Origin: Favolaschia claudopus
Taxonomy: Eukaryota > Basidiomycota > Agaricomycetes > Agaricales > Mycenaceae
DNA length: 64,000 nt
Direction: 5' to 3'
Assembly: GCA_037176885.1 (NCBI GenBank)
Contig: JAWWNJ010000148.1
Span: forward strand, 248,001-312,000
Below the pieces are notes generated by a model that had not been told where the DNA came from, searched no databases, and saw nothing but the letters and a program-made list of their open reading frames with translations. Below, one piece after another: positions 22,337 to 34,105 of this stretch. The position numbers were made by a program, and so were the translations under genes. Each line of letters starts with the position of its first letter. Position 1 is the stretch's first letter.

Positions 22337-22600
22337 TGTTGAAGTATTTATATTCCGTTTACTTACCGTACATTCCTTAATCTTCCAATTGGCTTCTCGC
22401 CGTCTGGTTCGATTCCTCGTTGTTCACCTCCCTCTGCGGCCTAGCTCAGGACTCTGTTCTGCATATACCAACTTTCTACACATATTAGCAGCTATTCAAA
22501 TTTTAAACTCCGAAATCTACATGTATCTGAGCCTAGGAAACTGCAAATTAGCAAAACTTTCAACGTCTCTGGTCCACAGTTTCTTCAGCTGTATACTATC
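22337..22600 (+). repeat. Copia 3' LTR start (end not defined)
   Basis: TGTTGAAGTATTTAT after a purine tract matches the start of the LTR at 15526, and CTTACCGTACATTCCTTA follows with changes relative to it. Similarity fades after about 60 bases, so the two LTRs are old or from different subfamilies. The right boundary is a guess. Confidence 0.5.
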
Positions 22601-23314
22601 CAATACACATCTGAACCAAGCCTCAATACAAGGCTTGAACTGCATTTTGCTCGCCATTCTCATCTCCGGATCTTCTTGGCAACTGAGTTCAACCCGAACA
22701 CTACTTCAACAGTTCAGAGTGTTCAGACGCGGCCGCAGGTATACTTTTAAATTTGGTGTGCGCTGACCGGTACCTGTTACGTGGTCAAATTAGACAAACA
22801 GGTACCTCAATGAATTTTTGCCGGCGCTGCGAGGCCAGTTTCAAAACCGACATTCAAAAACTGAGTGCAGGTCAGTAATAAACTGTCTGGCTCAATTATA
22901 TTTACCTGAGCTCACTCCCTGCCTCTACTTAGACTTGTCTCCTAATCTGAAAAAGGATTCGAAGCAATGTTCGCTTGACAAGTTGACAAGGAAGAATTGT
23001 TATCACAAGTTGCTGGCATTTCTGTGTACATGTACAAATTTACTGTGAAATGCACATGATTAGATTCTATCTGAGAGCCTCTAATTGAGCCTCAATTGAT
23101 CCTTACAGAATATTGTGTGCCCATTGCACCATGAACCATTGTTGCCCCAGTTTCGAGCTCAATTTGAGCCGAAACTTTCCAAGTCAAAAGATGAATTAAG
23201 AATTCTCATCAGTCATTTAATAGCGTATATTTACATATTTAATTTGTACATCTGGACCTCCCAGTGGCTCTGTCCTGGGGGAAAGTGAGTTGAACTGTTG
23301 GAGATGTGCTCACA
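22601..23314. other. Spacer, nothing recognised
   Basis: Low-G+C sequence with short open frames and no motif. No paired splice signals or repeats were noticed. Confidence 0.4.
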
Positions 23315-23430
23315 CGGCAACAGCCGAGTTTGACAGGTAGGATCAGTCGGAAGTGCCGGGATCACGTAGGATCATTTGGCTATGTCTAGCTGAGACATAC
23401 ATAGCCAGCCACAGGCATGATGAATGAGCC
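23315..23430 (+). repeat. Dispersed repeat, copy 2 (partner at 14.2 kb)
   Basis: This matches 14227-14345 in direct orientation, including GGATCATTTGGCTATGTCTA. It carries a small duplication (GACATACATAGCC) relative to copy 1. Confidence 0.7.
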
Positions 23431-23528
23431 AATAAATTTATTCACTTCAGGCCAACAGTCCGGCTTAATCGTGGGAACATATTGCCGTATATAGTGCTTA
23501 CGTAAATGCCGGTGGCCCCTTGGTTGTA

Positions 23529-24154
23529 CAGTCGTCACTGTCATAACCCATACCTGTACTTCCCCATAACCCATAATCTTGGGGGCAAATTTTCCTCAGT
23601 TTACAGTGTAGAAGTGCCCAAATTACGTGATATTTACCTGCGGTAACCCATAAAACCCTCATAACCCATACTTTTTTCGCCCCACCAAGGGGTATGGGTT
23701 AAGCCAGTGACGACCAAGGGGCACCCATCCTTAAAATCTTGGACACAGGGTCGGAAAACTGACTTAAGGCTCGGCCGACCCCCACCCCCCATACGTAAGT
23801 GTTATATAAGCCCCAAAACGGGTAATTCCCATCAAAAACTGAGAAAATTTGTCCAAGTTTTGCCGTGATTTGGACTGTACCAGCACACTTCCGGGACACT
23901 TTGGTGCTCAAACGTGTTATCCCACACAATTTTGCCTCCCAGCTGGCCAAAAGTTGCCGTTCGGGTCTGGTCGTGGGACACCCAATCTATTATGTAAGCA
24001 AATATTTTCTGTTACTTTTTTTTTGACCTTCGGAAACGCGTTTTTAGACCGATCGGAGGCTGCGTCGGAAAAGTGAAATAAGGTACTTCAGACCCCCACC
24101 CCCCTCCAACCCCTGTCTCGGGTTTTGCCGGTGGGTGCCCCTTGGTGACGACTG
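23529..24154. mobile_element. Possible nested TA-element with CAGTCGTCAC ends
   Basis: CAGTCGTCAC at 23529 and GTGACGACTG ending at 24154 are flanked by TA on both sides. A second inner start, CAGTGACGACCAAGGGGCAC near 23706, is a better match to the complement of the right end, which suggests one element inside or overlapping another. The outer left part holds several TAACCCAT words. No coding frame is supported. Confidence 0.6.
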
Positions 24155-24156
24155 TA

Positions 24157-26995
24157 GTTACAACCGGGGGATATAACCGTCACGCGGCGTTTGCCGCCGA
24201 TCGCGTGAGACTGTCTTTTCGCTTAGGACTGAGAGGTTTTCGGCCTCCGTCGGCCGTCTTGTTAGTCTCGTCCAGCACAGCACCCGCACCGCTCGCTGCG
24301 TTCGCGCCCTAAAATAGAAATGTTGAGATGTCGAAATGTCAGCGGCAGAATGATGGTGAAATTTGATCGCGGGTGACTCTAGGGGTGATGGTGCGCTGTG
24401 ATCTATTGACAAGTGACAGATCTAGATCGATCGACGATCGATTATGTAAACGTGATGTTCCCACACCCCACATACATTTACTGTCCTTTTTGAGTCTACA
24501 GACATGTGTTGAGGGGTGCGGTCCGATATCCGGCAAAGGTCCGATCCAACCCGCGGAAATCACTGCTCCTGATTGAATGGGTTGTATCGTATGCAACACC
24601 ATCAACTTCGCGTTAGGTTTATTGTAGGTCCTGGCCACAATGATATCTGAGACATAGTATTGTGGGTCCAACAACAACAGTTTGTATAAATAACTTCGCA
24701 GCGCGGAGCGAGAAGGTGACTGGACGGCTCAGTAGCTGTGTGGTAGGCGCATCTTCTTGTGCCCTCCGGGTTGCTGATTTTGCCAGTACAACAGGGGAAC
24801 GCTCGGAGCCTCCAAATGCCGGTTTTGGATTTCGTGTCGGTAAAGCCATGTTGGTGCTCCAGAACTCCTGATTTGGATGCAGACAACGAGAACGATGATG
24901 GTATGTACGAAGTGATATGCTCCATAATGGTGGGGGACACGAGTACCACGGTCAGCTTCGACAACGATCATAGCGCTAGCTTGCACACGTTAGTTCTTTG
25001 AACCTTTGTCTTCTTTGGGTTGAGCTATGTCCAGGGCCAAGAAAGGAAAAGTGAGGCATGAACAGGCACAACCGCAGAAGTAAGTATTAGTATATGTCGT
25101 CTTGTATGGCAATCCTGACGTTTGTTGCCAGAATAGCTGAAATGAAGCGCGCGCTGCGATAATTCTGGGTTCAGAGATTGGACCATGCTGTGCTGGCAGT
25201 GTGCACAATACTTATTCCAAAATATTTACGCTCGGCGTCACGCATCAGGGTGGTGCCGAGATGCCGTCGCGTGACCTGATGGCTCGGTGATCGTTCCCAA
25301 TCGGGAAACTCGCTTTCGTCGGCGACGGCGCGTTGGTCGCGCTATATTGTCGCTCCAAAAGTTTTGATACCTCGGTATGACGTGTCAATGTATCTGTACT
25401 CTAGCTTGACAGCTTTGGAGAATTAATACGGGCCGAAATTGGGAGAATCTACTGTAAAATTCGTGTATTTTTAGCTGTTAGCCTCAATTTTCGGCGGAAT
25501 CTAGCGCGGCATGTCTGCCAAATGACGCGTCCAGGCTCCTGCACCCATTTTTGAGTTCTTCAGACACGGAGAAGGTGTTCTGAGTACATATGGCGGAGAA
25601 ATGGTGAAGAGAACCCTTTGATTTCCTTTTTGGGATGTTCCACTTGGCTTTGACGCGATTTTACGCCGAATATGCAGCCTTTTTGAACATTCTGAAGACG
25701 TAGTATCATCAAGTTAGTCTATTAGATTCTCCTCAAAGACTCACGAGAGCAGAGAGCGCAGGAATAAAGGACATCGAATTTATTTCGCTGAGTAAGTGAA
25801 TCTGGGGAGCGTAAGTAGCGTAAGTACTTACGCGGGGTAAATTTACGGTAAAGATCGTAAATTTTGTAAATCGGCCCTCGGCTAAAGGTCCAGGGCTTCC
25901 CATACGCGGTATATGACCGTAAATCCATCACGCCGCTTAGCGGTGCGATCAAAATTTACTTTTCTCAACTTACTGCGTCAGTCCGCGCGTTTGCCAGAGT
26001 TCAGACGCGTTTTGAGCGTGTGTTATAGTAGCATGCACATGACAATATATTCTAAGCTCTGAAAAACGTATTATTGACGTGTATGACGCCCAAATCAGCC
26101 AACTTACATCACCCCATCAAAACAACACTTAGGTGCAATATCGGACTTGCGCGTGCGCAGAACCGCAACAGCATTCAGTGCCTAGCTAAATACATGTATA
26201 TGAGCATTCTAGCCCATTTTCTGAGCATGGGAAACCGTTTTCAACCTCAAATAATTGCTTTTTTTCTGAAAACCTCATGGATTGGAATGTGCTGCTTCCT
26301 CGGCTTCAGCAGGTAGTTTAGAAGACTTTTTGGACCTCTAGATTGCGTGGTTAAGAAGTATACATTATTTCTGAGTCCATATACACGAGTCCTACTTCCT
26401 AAAAAGCATGCACAAGTGGTAAAGAAGCTACTGATTCCAGCTGAGTCTATCTGTCTATCCTAAGAGCTATTAACTCAATGTACATCCCTTTCCCACTGAT
26501 AGTTCCGTTAATATGGGATCTATAATGAGTCTCTGGCCTCAGAAATAGAGCTTTATTGCTCCTGGAGCTCAGCACTGAACCCAGTGTGCATATTGCCTGG
26601 TTTCTCACAAAAACACCCCCTTGAAACATTAATTTCTGTCTATGAAGGTAGCTATAGACTATAGGAACTCATCAACTGAGATCAGCTTCCAATTAGAGCA
26701 CTCTGGATGAAGGACCGCGCGAGGTTTGCACTTTGGTTCCTAAACAGGAAATATATTGACAGCTGATGGAGTTCTGATGCCGACTCGGCGATTTACCGTG
26801 ACGTGACATATTTACTGATCAAAACGTAAATATTTATTTAAGTATCGCTATCACCTGCTTTAAGTGCTTATGCCAAAGAAGCTCGGCACGTGACCACTAC
26901 TTTTTTTTTTTTTTGTATCAGCATTTCTATACCGCAACAAGTAAACTAACTACTAAGACGCGGTGCCGAAAGGGCAATAAATACGGGATGTTGTG
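24157..26995. other. Gene-poor 2.8 kb
   Basis: No gene is supported. There is a TTACG-rich stretch at 25805-25880 (CGTAAGTACTTACG palindrome, GTAAATTTACGG) and a run of about 14 T at 26901. The 24.6-25.0 kb frames on both strands lack motifs and splice support. Confidence 0.4.
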
Positions 26996-27869
26996 CTAGA
27001 GGGATTCGACCGATGTAGGTAGAGTATAGTCTTGGAGTTTGCGCTTCTTACTACCAGCAGTGACCCGAATGCCCAGTTCGGACTCCGAATCTGAAGAAAG
27101 GTCAATGGGCTCGCTGGTAGTACCAGAAGGACGTTTGCGGGGACGCATTGGCTGCTTTCCCTTGCGCTTCCGTTTGCGCTCCTGGTCATCAGGAGAATCC
27201 GAGTCATCTAACAGAATATTAGCGAGTTTGAGCGTCGCGCAAATGAACGTTTCATACCATCATCGGAAGACGCTCCGCCTCGAAGACGAATAGAAGGTCC
27301 ATGTTTAACTGTTATATGTGAGACGATGCAAAAACTCCAGTTGTGGAACAAAACTCACCATAGGTTGTCGTAGAGCTGAGCTTGCGCCAACGGTACATCC
27401 GCAAACAAAAAAGTGCGAAAGCTAAAGCTGGAAGCGTCCACCATGCCGGGAAGGTTCAGACTCTGTTATCGGTTTCGAATACCCCGGTTGCCGTCGGAGC
27501 CTGTCTATCCTCATATTCGAGATGTGGCCGCGACCGTACACGAGCCGCTCGAGGTTGAATACAGACCGCATGTTGATGTTTGCCGGGATTATAAATTGTC
27601 CTTGAAAAAGATGTGAGACTGCCCGGTGCGCATTATTAACAACAAGACTGACCTAAGACAGCAATTATGATATTGTAGAGGGCCGAGAAATAAGCCAAGT
27701 AGTAGGTGAGATCAACAGCATCGCCGGTTGAGAGAAAATGAGCGGAGACAGAGCCAAAGATGAAAGCCAAGGAGAGATTGAGAAAAAGACGAAGAAGGAG
27801 GGTGCTACGTGCAGCTGGACGCGTTGTAGAGGACGGTGGAAGCTTCTTGCACACTGTAGATTTCGCCAT
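26996..27869 (-). CDS. Spliced gene of unknown function with membrane segment and charged tail
   Basis: The minus strand has a TATATAAA box about 60-70 bases upstream of ATG 27869. The first exon (27654-27869) encodes a hydrophobic N-terminal region (LLLRLFLNLSLAFIFG). Introns 27601-27652, 27309-27358 and 27208-27257 (50-52 bp, GT..AG) separate it from downstream exons. The last two junctions are exactly in phase and yield a tail with DDDDSDSPDD and KRKRKGKQ (nuclear-signal-like), ending at TAG 26996-26998. The exon 27359-27600 is problematic. Its first part continues exon 1 in one frame, while its end, which leads into the tail, encodes another hydrophobic segment (LPALAFALFCLRMYRW) in a different frame. 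A missed intron or a frameshift must lie there. No family is recognised. Confidence 0.5.
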
Positions 27870-28419
27870 AGCTCAGACCAAGCCCAGTTCGACGAGGAGA
27901 AGCGCAGAAGTCCTAGGAAAGTCGTCGCATCTTCGTATCCTTTATATACAGAATTTCGAGCTCAGGGTCCTCTTACTCCTTACAGACCTCTCCATGCTCA
28001 AACTTGGCTGAAACAATTCCGCTGGCCGCGCTTATTCACAATTTATGCTGCCCAGAGCTGCCGGCTACAAGGTAGAATTTTTGTGGACAGAAATCACAGC
28101 GATCTTGGTTGCAATGACTATCAGTGTGGTTGAAAGTGCTCCAGTATTCCAGGAAGGGTATTTAGAAGGTATGGCTGCGGCTGCAGCGCAGCAAATAGAG
28201 AAATTCGCGCCAGGATGGTCGCGGAAACAAGTAAAGAGAGTGTACGTGAACGTGACACTTGGCGTGATGGCAATGTATCGCCGGCCGCTTGCAATGTTCC
28301 GTGCCGAACCTTCATTTTCGTTTCTCGCTCTGTGCCGACGGGCAGCTGCGGCCATCTCTCGGCTATTCTATATATAGTCATTTTCGTTTTCGTTTCTTGT
28401 ATATACTCCGGGTTCGGGT

Positions 28420-28503
28420 TCTCTACAGCTGTGGACACACAAAACTGGCAAGTCACGTTACAACTGATCTCGAGTTATTTGGGACCCAATTTTAATTTTC
28501 CTA
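28420..28503 (+). repeat. Dispersed repeat, copy 2 (partner at 7.4 kb)
   Basis: This matches 7403-7484 in direct orientation. On both sides lie copies of TCGTTTTCGTTTCTTGTATA (28384 and 28507), a local direct repeat of about 35 bases. Confidence 0.6.
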
Positions 28504-28680
28504 TAGTCGTTTTCGTTTTCGTTTCTTGTATATACTCGTTTTCAAGCCCGGTGCCAATCAGGGCACTCTCTTAACCCATCTCTCAGGTTGTTCTGGTACG
28601 TATCATGACTCTGTTGGTGGTTTAGCTTGTGTCTCACTGGCTACAAATCAAGGTACTACATTTCACAATAACAATTCGTC

Positions 28681-31600
28681 GCAACCGCTTGCCTCCCCCG
28701 GGCCTGCACCCGCTATTTCTTTCCCATCGAGTGGGATGCCGATACATTTTTTACCACCTATCCTTTCCAACTACACGCACCTAATGCAAAGAATTGTGCT
28801 CCGTATGACTTGATGATTGTTTCCGGAAGACCAAAAGCTCGTTCACCCCAGTGCGCGGGGGGAATTGTTACCTTGCAGGGTATTCAGCCGTGCGCCAAGT
28901 GTTCGCAATTGACACTTGATGTGAAGATCATCCGAGAGCGGGCGACTCGCTCATTTCAATTTGAACACATTCGAAACCATGATGACCTGAGCTCGGATCA
29001 GCTGCGCGCCAAAGTTACGGTGGTGAAAGACAAGGTGAATGCACTGAAGTTGAAGGTCGGTCTGAGATTTATGGGCTGCTCCGAGTCATTCCACTTCTCA
29101 CCTATATAAACCAGATCCTTGACCTGGAAGATTCTCTTCGGCGTGCGCAAGCGCGACTTTCTGAATGGAGAGAACTCTTCCATTTTATAGGCCAGAATTC
29201 AGGTACAATTCCGGCCCTTCATCGACTACTCGGGAACGCCGAGAAGGAGGGTTGAACCTCGGTGAAAATCCTAGAGCATTGTCGCCTTGGACGGAAAATA
29301 CACTGCCCGAAACTACACACAGTATGAAATTGATCTCGCTATCCTGATATACGACTTAGGCGGAGGCGGCGCCACATACGTAATAAACCATTCAATCTTT
29401 GCCCTCCCGTCCCGTAATACCATCCAACCGTACCGCCGCCTATTCAATCTTGCACCCTGCATCAGTGGCACGAGGTTCACAGAGATTTCCCGCAACATCA
29501 CGACACTCTTTGGCCCACGTACCCGTAACGATGGGGAGGTAGAGCTCTTACCGCCTGTTAAATGTGGTCACACGCTGTCCCTCGACGAAGTCGCGGCGGA
29601 TCGGCGCATCGAGTGGGTGCAAGAAACCGACGAGATGGGTCGAGACAGTAAAAATTGGGGATGATCTGCAGACAGTGGAAGCAGCTGTTGCGGCAGTCAA
29701 GGAAGGGAAGGTTCATGTTGCCCACGAGATCTGCGTGGCAGCGATTTCGCATCTGTATGGCACGGACTACGGTGCAAAATATATGGGTCCTACGTGCAAG
29801 AAGGGACCATGGCAAGACCAAGTGCGCTTGATTGAGGTAATAATAGAGGCCTGGAAACGCTCGCCGGATGGGGAAGCTAAGCACGGTAAAATGTTGTCAG
29901 TTTCAACGGACGGAGATCACAAGCGCCGTTTGGCCCTTGCTGTGTATGGGCTTCGAAATAGTTCCCGGGAACCCGCTCTGGACATATGTATGCAATCTTC
30001 CGGGACTTAATCTTCGTGTGGGCAAGGATAACTTGACGAACGACGGCGACCCAAAGCATATCTTCAAACGTAAGCATACAAATAAATCAGAGCTCGGTGA
30101 TGCTGGTACTGATTTAATTGCCCAGGTAACCGTGCAATTCTCACCTCCACCGACTGAGTCGTCGTAAAGAGTGTAATCATCAATCGCGACCTACTTCTTG
30201 GTTGGCTCGAGCGACTCCCGGACCAAGACTGGTCAGAAACATCCATCCATAGCCTCCTGCACCCTTCCGATGGCCAAAACTTTTCGAACGCCATAAAGCT
30301 CATGTTATGCATTGTCGAAATTGCGAAATTGGACAAGGAGGACTTTGATCCCGGCGAGATGGCCGAGATTGAAGCTCTGTGTCTCCTCGGAGAAGCATAA
30401 GTACGACGCTCTTCTCCAGCCATTCATAAACGTCGAGCTCACGCTGTCGGAACAAATTCAATCACTAGTGACTGCTTCGCACCTCTTCTGCGCGCTCTAT
30501 CTTCAGAACACCACATCCTTCATGTCTAATCAACTCTACGCGGACATGCAGTCGATGTTCAAAAATGCAGTCTTAATGGTTCCGAAAACCCGCCTCATTA
30601 ACAGACAGCTAAAGGTTTATATTTGCCTCCTGGGGGATGACGTCCTCGAGACCTTATTTGGCCGCTGCAGAATGCTTGGTGGACATTCTCCCAACTGCAG
30701 TGTTGGTATTCTTCGAGATCGTATCAGCTCGGCGATGAATCTCGACAATATTTACGAGCGCCATCCAGAACTCGAGCGGCAGCCGCGTCGACTCAGCATG
30801 CTTCGCAAGAGGCATCTCCGTCCTCCTCACTTCAAGCGCGAACTTCGTGCCGACAGCTGTGACCTTGAGAAGTGCTGGGCCGCTGCCGTGAAGACTGCTG
30901 AAACAATCCTTGCGAAACACAACCTGCGAATGACGATGACATTTGCCGAACGCTTCAAGAGGAAAGACACAGATCTTTCCCGTCCCTTGGGGGGAAAATA
31001 TCCAGCTATTTCTGGGGGCGTTGACCGCTCGATGAGTTATATTTCTTCTGACGAGTCCGACGCGGAGAATTTGATTGATCCCGACACCGTAAACTTTCTT
31101 AATCTGGTGGCCGGTGTAGATATTGACGCAATGGTTGCGTCGGAAAGCATCTCCAGCCCATATCCCTCAACACCCCCGTCCCTCTTTGCCAAGGTTGACA
31201 CTGCTGGTAACCTCGTGCATAAGGTATCCGCTCTACGTGAACTCTTCGACATGACAGCCGATGGTCATGTTAGTCACGATCGACTTCAGCGGGTGAGAGG
31301 ATACACCATCGGAGGGAAGTCTTGGCCGCGAGAAATCCAGCAGACTCATTCTATCTCGGATGCGACTCACTTTCAACTCGGAAACTTATTCACGACGCTA
31401 CTTTCACACAACAACACGCACCTCGGCCTGGCAGTCGCCCGCTGTACCCTTATCAAAAATACTCCATCCGGTGCCAAACCCACTTCCGTGGCTGCGATTC
31501 CACGAGCGGAAATGCACCTCCCAACTTCGATATACACCATTTCCGGACAGGTCTTATCCTTGTCACTTCTGGCGGGTTCTCATCCGGACAACGCAACTTG

Positions 31601-32684
31601 TGCTTGGGATGGCCAGTTTATATCTTTGTCTTTGAAGAAGAGAAAGTCGACTGGAGAGGAAGTTACTCGCGAAAACCTTCAAGTTATTGTTTCAGGACGC
31701 CTTGTTGATTTCAATATTCAGGACCAGGCTCAGGATATCTCAACAATAGACCTTCCCGGCGGCCTTGAAAAAACATGGCGCTTCCATAATGCCGATTTAA
31801 CATCTTCTTGGAACTTTGTATGGACGACACTACTTAATGACACTACACTACACGACAAATTTCCCATATTCACCGGGGTCTCGCAAGGATCTTTTCCTTA
31901 TCAAGCAGGTGCAAAACATAACTCCTTTAACTGTGCAATACTAATTGGACTCCAGAGCCTCTGGGCATTAATTATGCCGCCCCGATTGCTGGCACTACCA
32001 TAGCAGACTCGATTGCGAAACGTCAGACTTGTCGGATCTGCGGAAAAGCTATCAAGGACCCGGATCGCCAGCAACATGTTGGGCAGCACATAATCAAGAC
32101 TATGTACAACGTAGAAGATACTTCCGCCAAAAATCCGGTGAGGCTTTATGCCAATTAACGTCGCTGATATAATGTTTACTATGCTCTTCCTCAAGGTATT
32201 GAAGTCGTGTCCATGCGGTATGTGTGGAGGGAGCTGCGCAGTATCGATTAAAGGATCAAAACTTGATTCACCATGCCCATCTACTTACCCATTTATGATC
32301 TCGGCCGCGAAGAAGTTTCTCCCGACTCGTCCGTGCACCAACGTTCCCATTGCCTGTGCTATGGTAGATTGCAAGGAGATTCACTGGAAATATAATTTCC
32401 GGCAGCATCTGGAGAAACGACATCCAGATTGGTAGAAGCTCGTCCCGAAAACATTTCTTCCGGAAATACAGATTTCGCGAGAAGAACTATTAGAACTGAA
32501 GATTCCGACACAGGCCGCCATTGGGTGGCCTCCGCCGGCAGTGCCCCCTGCTTCCCCCTTGACACTCACAAGCCGCAACCAGTCGGAAACCTCGCGGTCT
32601 CCGAGTCGGCGACGACGCGATGTAGATAAAGAGAATCGTGACCCAAATGACGACCGCCATGCCAAAAAACGCCGTATAAATTGA
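28681..32684 (+). pseudogene. Decayed copy A of the large putative transposase family (same family as element B)
   Basis: Pieces in order match the gene of element B. They are an N-terminal FFPIEWDADTFFTTYPFQLH segment, the first-Asp region (HTLSLDEVAADRRIEW), STDGDHKRR, DPKHIFKR, and after an intron NRAILTSTD, then LHPSDGQNFSNAIKL. The long frame 30312-32003 holds LSEQIQSLVTASHLFCALYL and DDVLETLFGRCR. Zinc modules follow (CRICGKAI...H; CPCGMCGG; PCTNVPIAC). Introns 30070-30125 and 31909-31955 occupy the same positions and phases as in element B; another is at 32138-32195. At least six frameshifts or stops break it, including TGA after TSTD, shifts near 29257, 29655, 29945 and 30390, and TAG at 32433-32435, beyond which homology continues to a basic tail ending at 32684. 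I found no terminal inverted repeats. Confidence 0.8.
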
Positions 32685-32707
32685 TATTCACGTATATTTT
32701 AGTTCTA

Positions 32708-33087
32708 CAGTTGCGGCGAAATCAATTTACTTACCAAATATGGAAATTCCCATCAAAGCCGCCCTACTGCACAGAAAAACGACTCACTGGTCGGTGGAAA
32801 TACGATAGACGGGATGTATTTCTTGTGTAGAATAGGTCTACCCACAAAAACAAGCCGAATCTGTCATGCTTCTCACAGGTTTTGGCTGAAATTTCCCGGA
32901 CAAGCTCGCCGGCCAGCTCGGCAAAATCCATACAAAAACACAGACTTTTCTACACCAAACATACCGGCTTGAGGCTCTCAACATTTTTGTCCACTTGCCG
33001 CTTGAAAAACCCATTCATATCCAAGAAAAAGACGGGGATTGATCGGAATTTCCATATTTGGTAAGTAAATTGATTTCGCCGCAACTG
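32708..33087. mobile_element. 380-bp MITE, CAGTTGCGG ends
   Basis: CAGTTGCGGCGAAATCAATT and its complement bound the element, with about 43 matching bases at each end and TA at 32706-32707 and 33088-33089. It sits 23 bases after the end of pseudogene A. The ends follow the CAGT...ACTG pattern also seen at 18.6 and 23.5 kb, but the sequences beyond CAGT differ, so these are separate families. Confidence 0.9.
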
Positions 33088-33148
33088 TATGTAGTATACT
33101 CTACAATCTTATACTGTACTCTACCGCTATATGCTACAGGTCATAGGA

Positions 33149-33544
33149 GGGTCGCCTTATTATATAATCATCGCGTTTGGCAAGTTGTTCCCACGGCGGT
33201 CCCTGCCTCTTTTAACTGCGTGGCCGCTCATTTTCCCATAGTCTCAACGGTAGTATGCATTAATAACAATTTCTCTACACTCCCCGGAGGTGAGAATAGC
33301 TTATTTTTTATTTTGCAGTCCAAAGACGAGTATTGTTTCTCTTCGCCGCCTTTGGCCGGCGGCGAACACCTCAAATTGAACTCATCCAAATCTCATCCGT
33401 TTTTCGAGCTTTTTTCTGGCTTCAAGTGCCGATAATGCGTTTTAGATCATTTGAAAGCCTTTTTCGAGATTAAGGCGCGTAAATACGCGTTCTAGATGCC
33501 AGGATGGAACGTGAGAAATTTATGATTATATAATAAGGGGACCC
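33149..33544. mobile_element. 396-bp MITE-like element, GGGTC ends
   Basis: GGGTCGCCTTATTATATAAT and the complement of GGGTCCCCTTATTATATAAT form 23-bp inverted ends with one mismatch. No clear target duplication was seen. The interior has no coding signal. Confidence 0.75.
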
Positions 33545-34027
33545 GCCAATCACTAACCCCTTGGAAGTGACAGACTATTATAATACACCGCAGGTACGAG
33601 GAGTTTTGTATTCTAATGTCTGTTTATAAGAGACTAGCTATATGCACCAATTAGAGCCTTTTTCGCGGTTTTGTTGTGGTCGCGTCATCGCCGCCCAAAG
33701 GGGAATCTCTCGGCAATCGCAAGTGCACGTGCCCATCAAAGTGGTTCAGATCCAGAGATCTGAGCTGCCCCAGCTCACCCCCTCCCCGAACACATCACGT
33801 GAATTTCCTTTTTGGGAACGTGTTTGCGCCGGCCACTCATTGGGGGCAGAAAAATGCATAAGCACCTCTGTGGAGAGTCGTAAGGGTGTGAAAGATGCTT
33901 TGAGAGCACCAAATCGACGAATTTAACAGTGTAAATGCGTAAATATGACGGAAATTGGTACCCGGTGCAATGTACCCACTGGATATACCTCTTCTACTTT
34001 GGCAGCCGTTGTGGAAGCTTTAGTCTA
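33545..34027. other. Spacer, nothing recognised
   Basis: No gene or repeat is supported here. Short frames at 33642-33926 have no motif. Confidence 0.4.
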
Positions 34028-34105
34028 GTGGTTATCACTCATCTGTTTCGGCGAGGAGGCGTAGTGCAAGATCGCGCGTTCGATTTTCCTTCGGCGTAGC
34101 AAAAT
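34018..34105 (+). repeat. tRNA-like (SINE-head-like) sequence
   Basis: TTTAGTCTAGTGGTTATCAC matches an internal A box of tRNA genes and GCGTTCGATTTT, about 45 bases on, approximates a B box. I cannot fold a full cloverleaf: the acceptor and T stems do not pair. It is therefore more likely a degraded tRNA or the head of a SINE than a functional tRNA. No second copy was noticed. Confidence 0.35.

Noticed and set aside
23540..23700. TAACCCAT words as interstitial telomere repeats
   Set aside because: They are irregularly spaced and differ from the TTAGGG-type repeat, so they are better seen as part of a MITE-like element.
25805..25880. TTACG-rich stretch as an origin or telomere-like sequence
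   Set aside because: No regular telomeric repeat and no further support; it is short and irregular.
28045..28377. 110-codon plus-strand frame upstream of copy A
   Set aside because: No motif, with overlapping opposite-strand frames of similar size; it could be part of a repeat, so it was not called.
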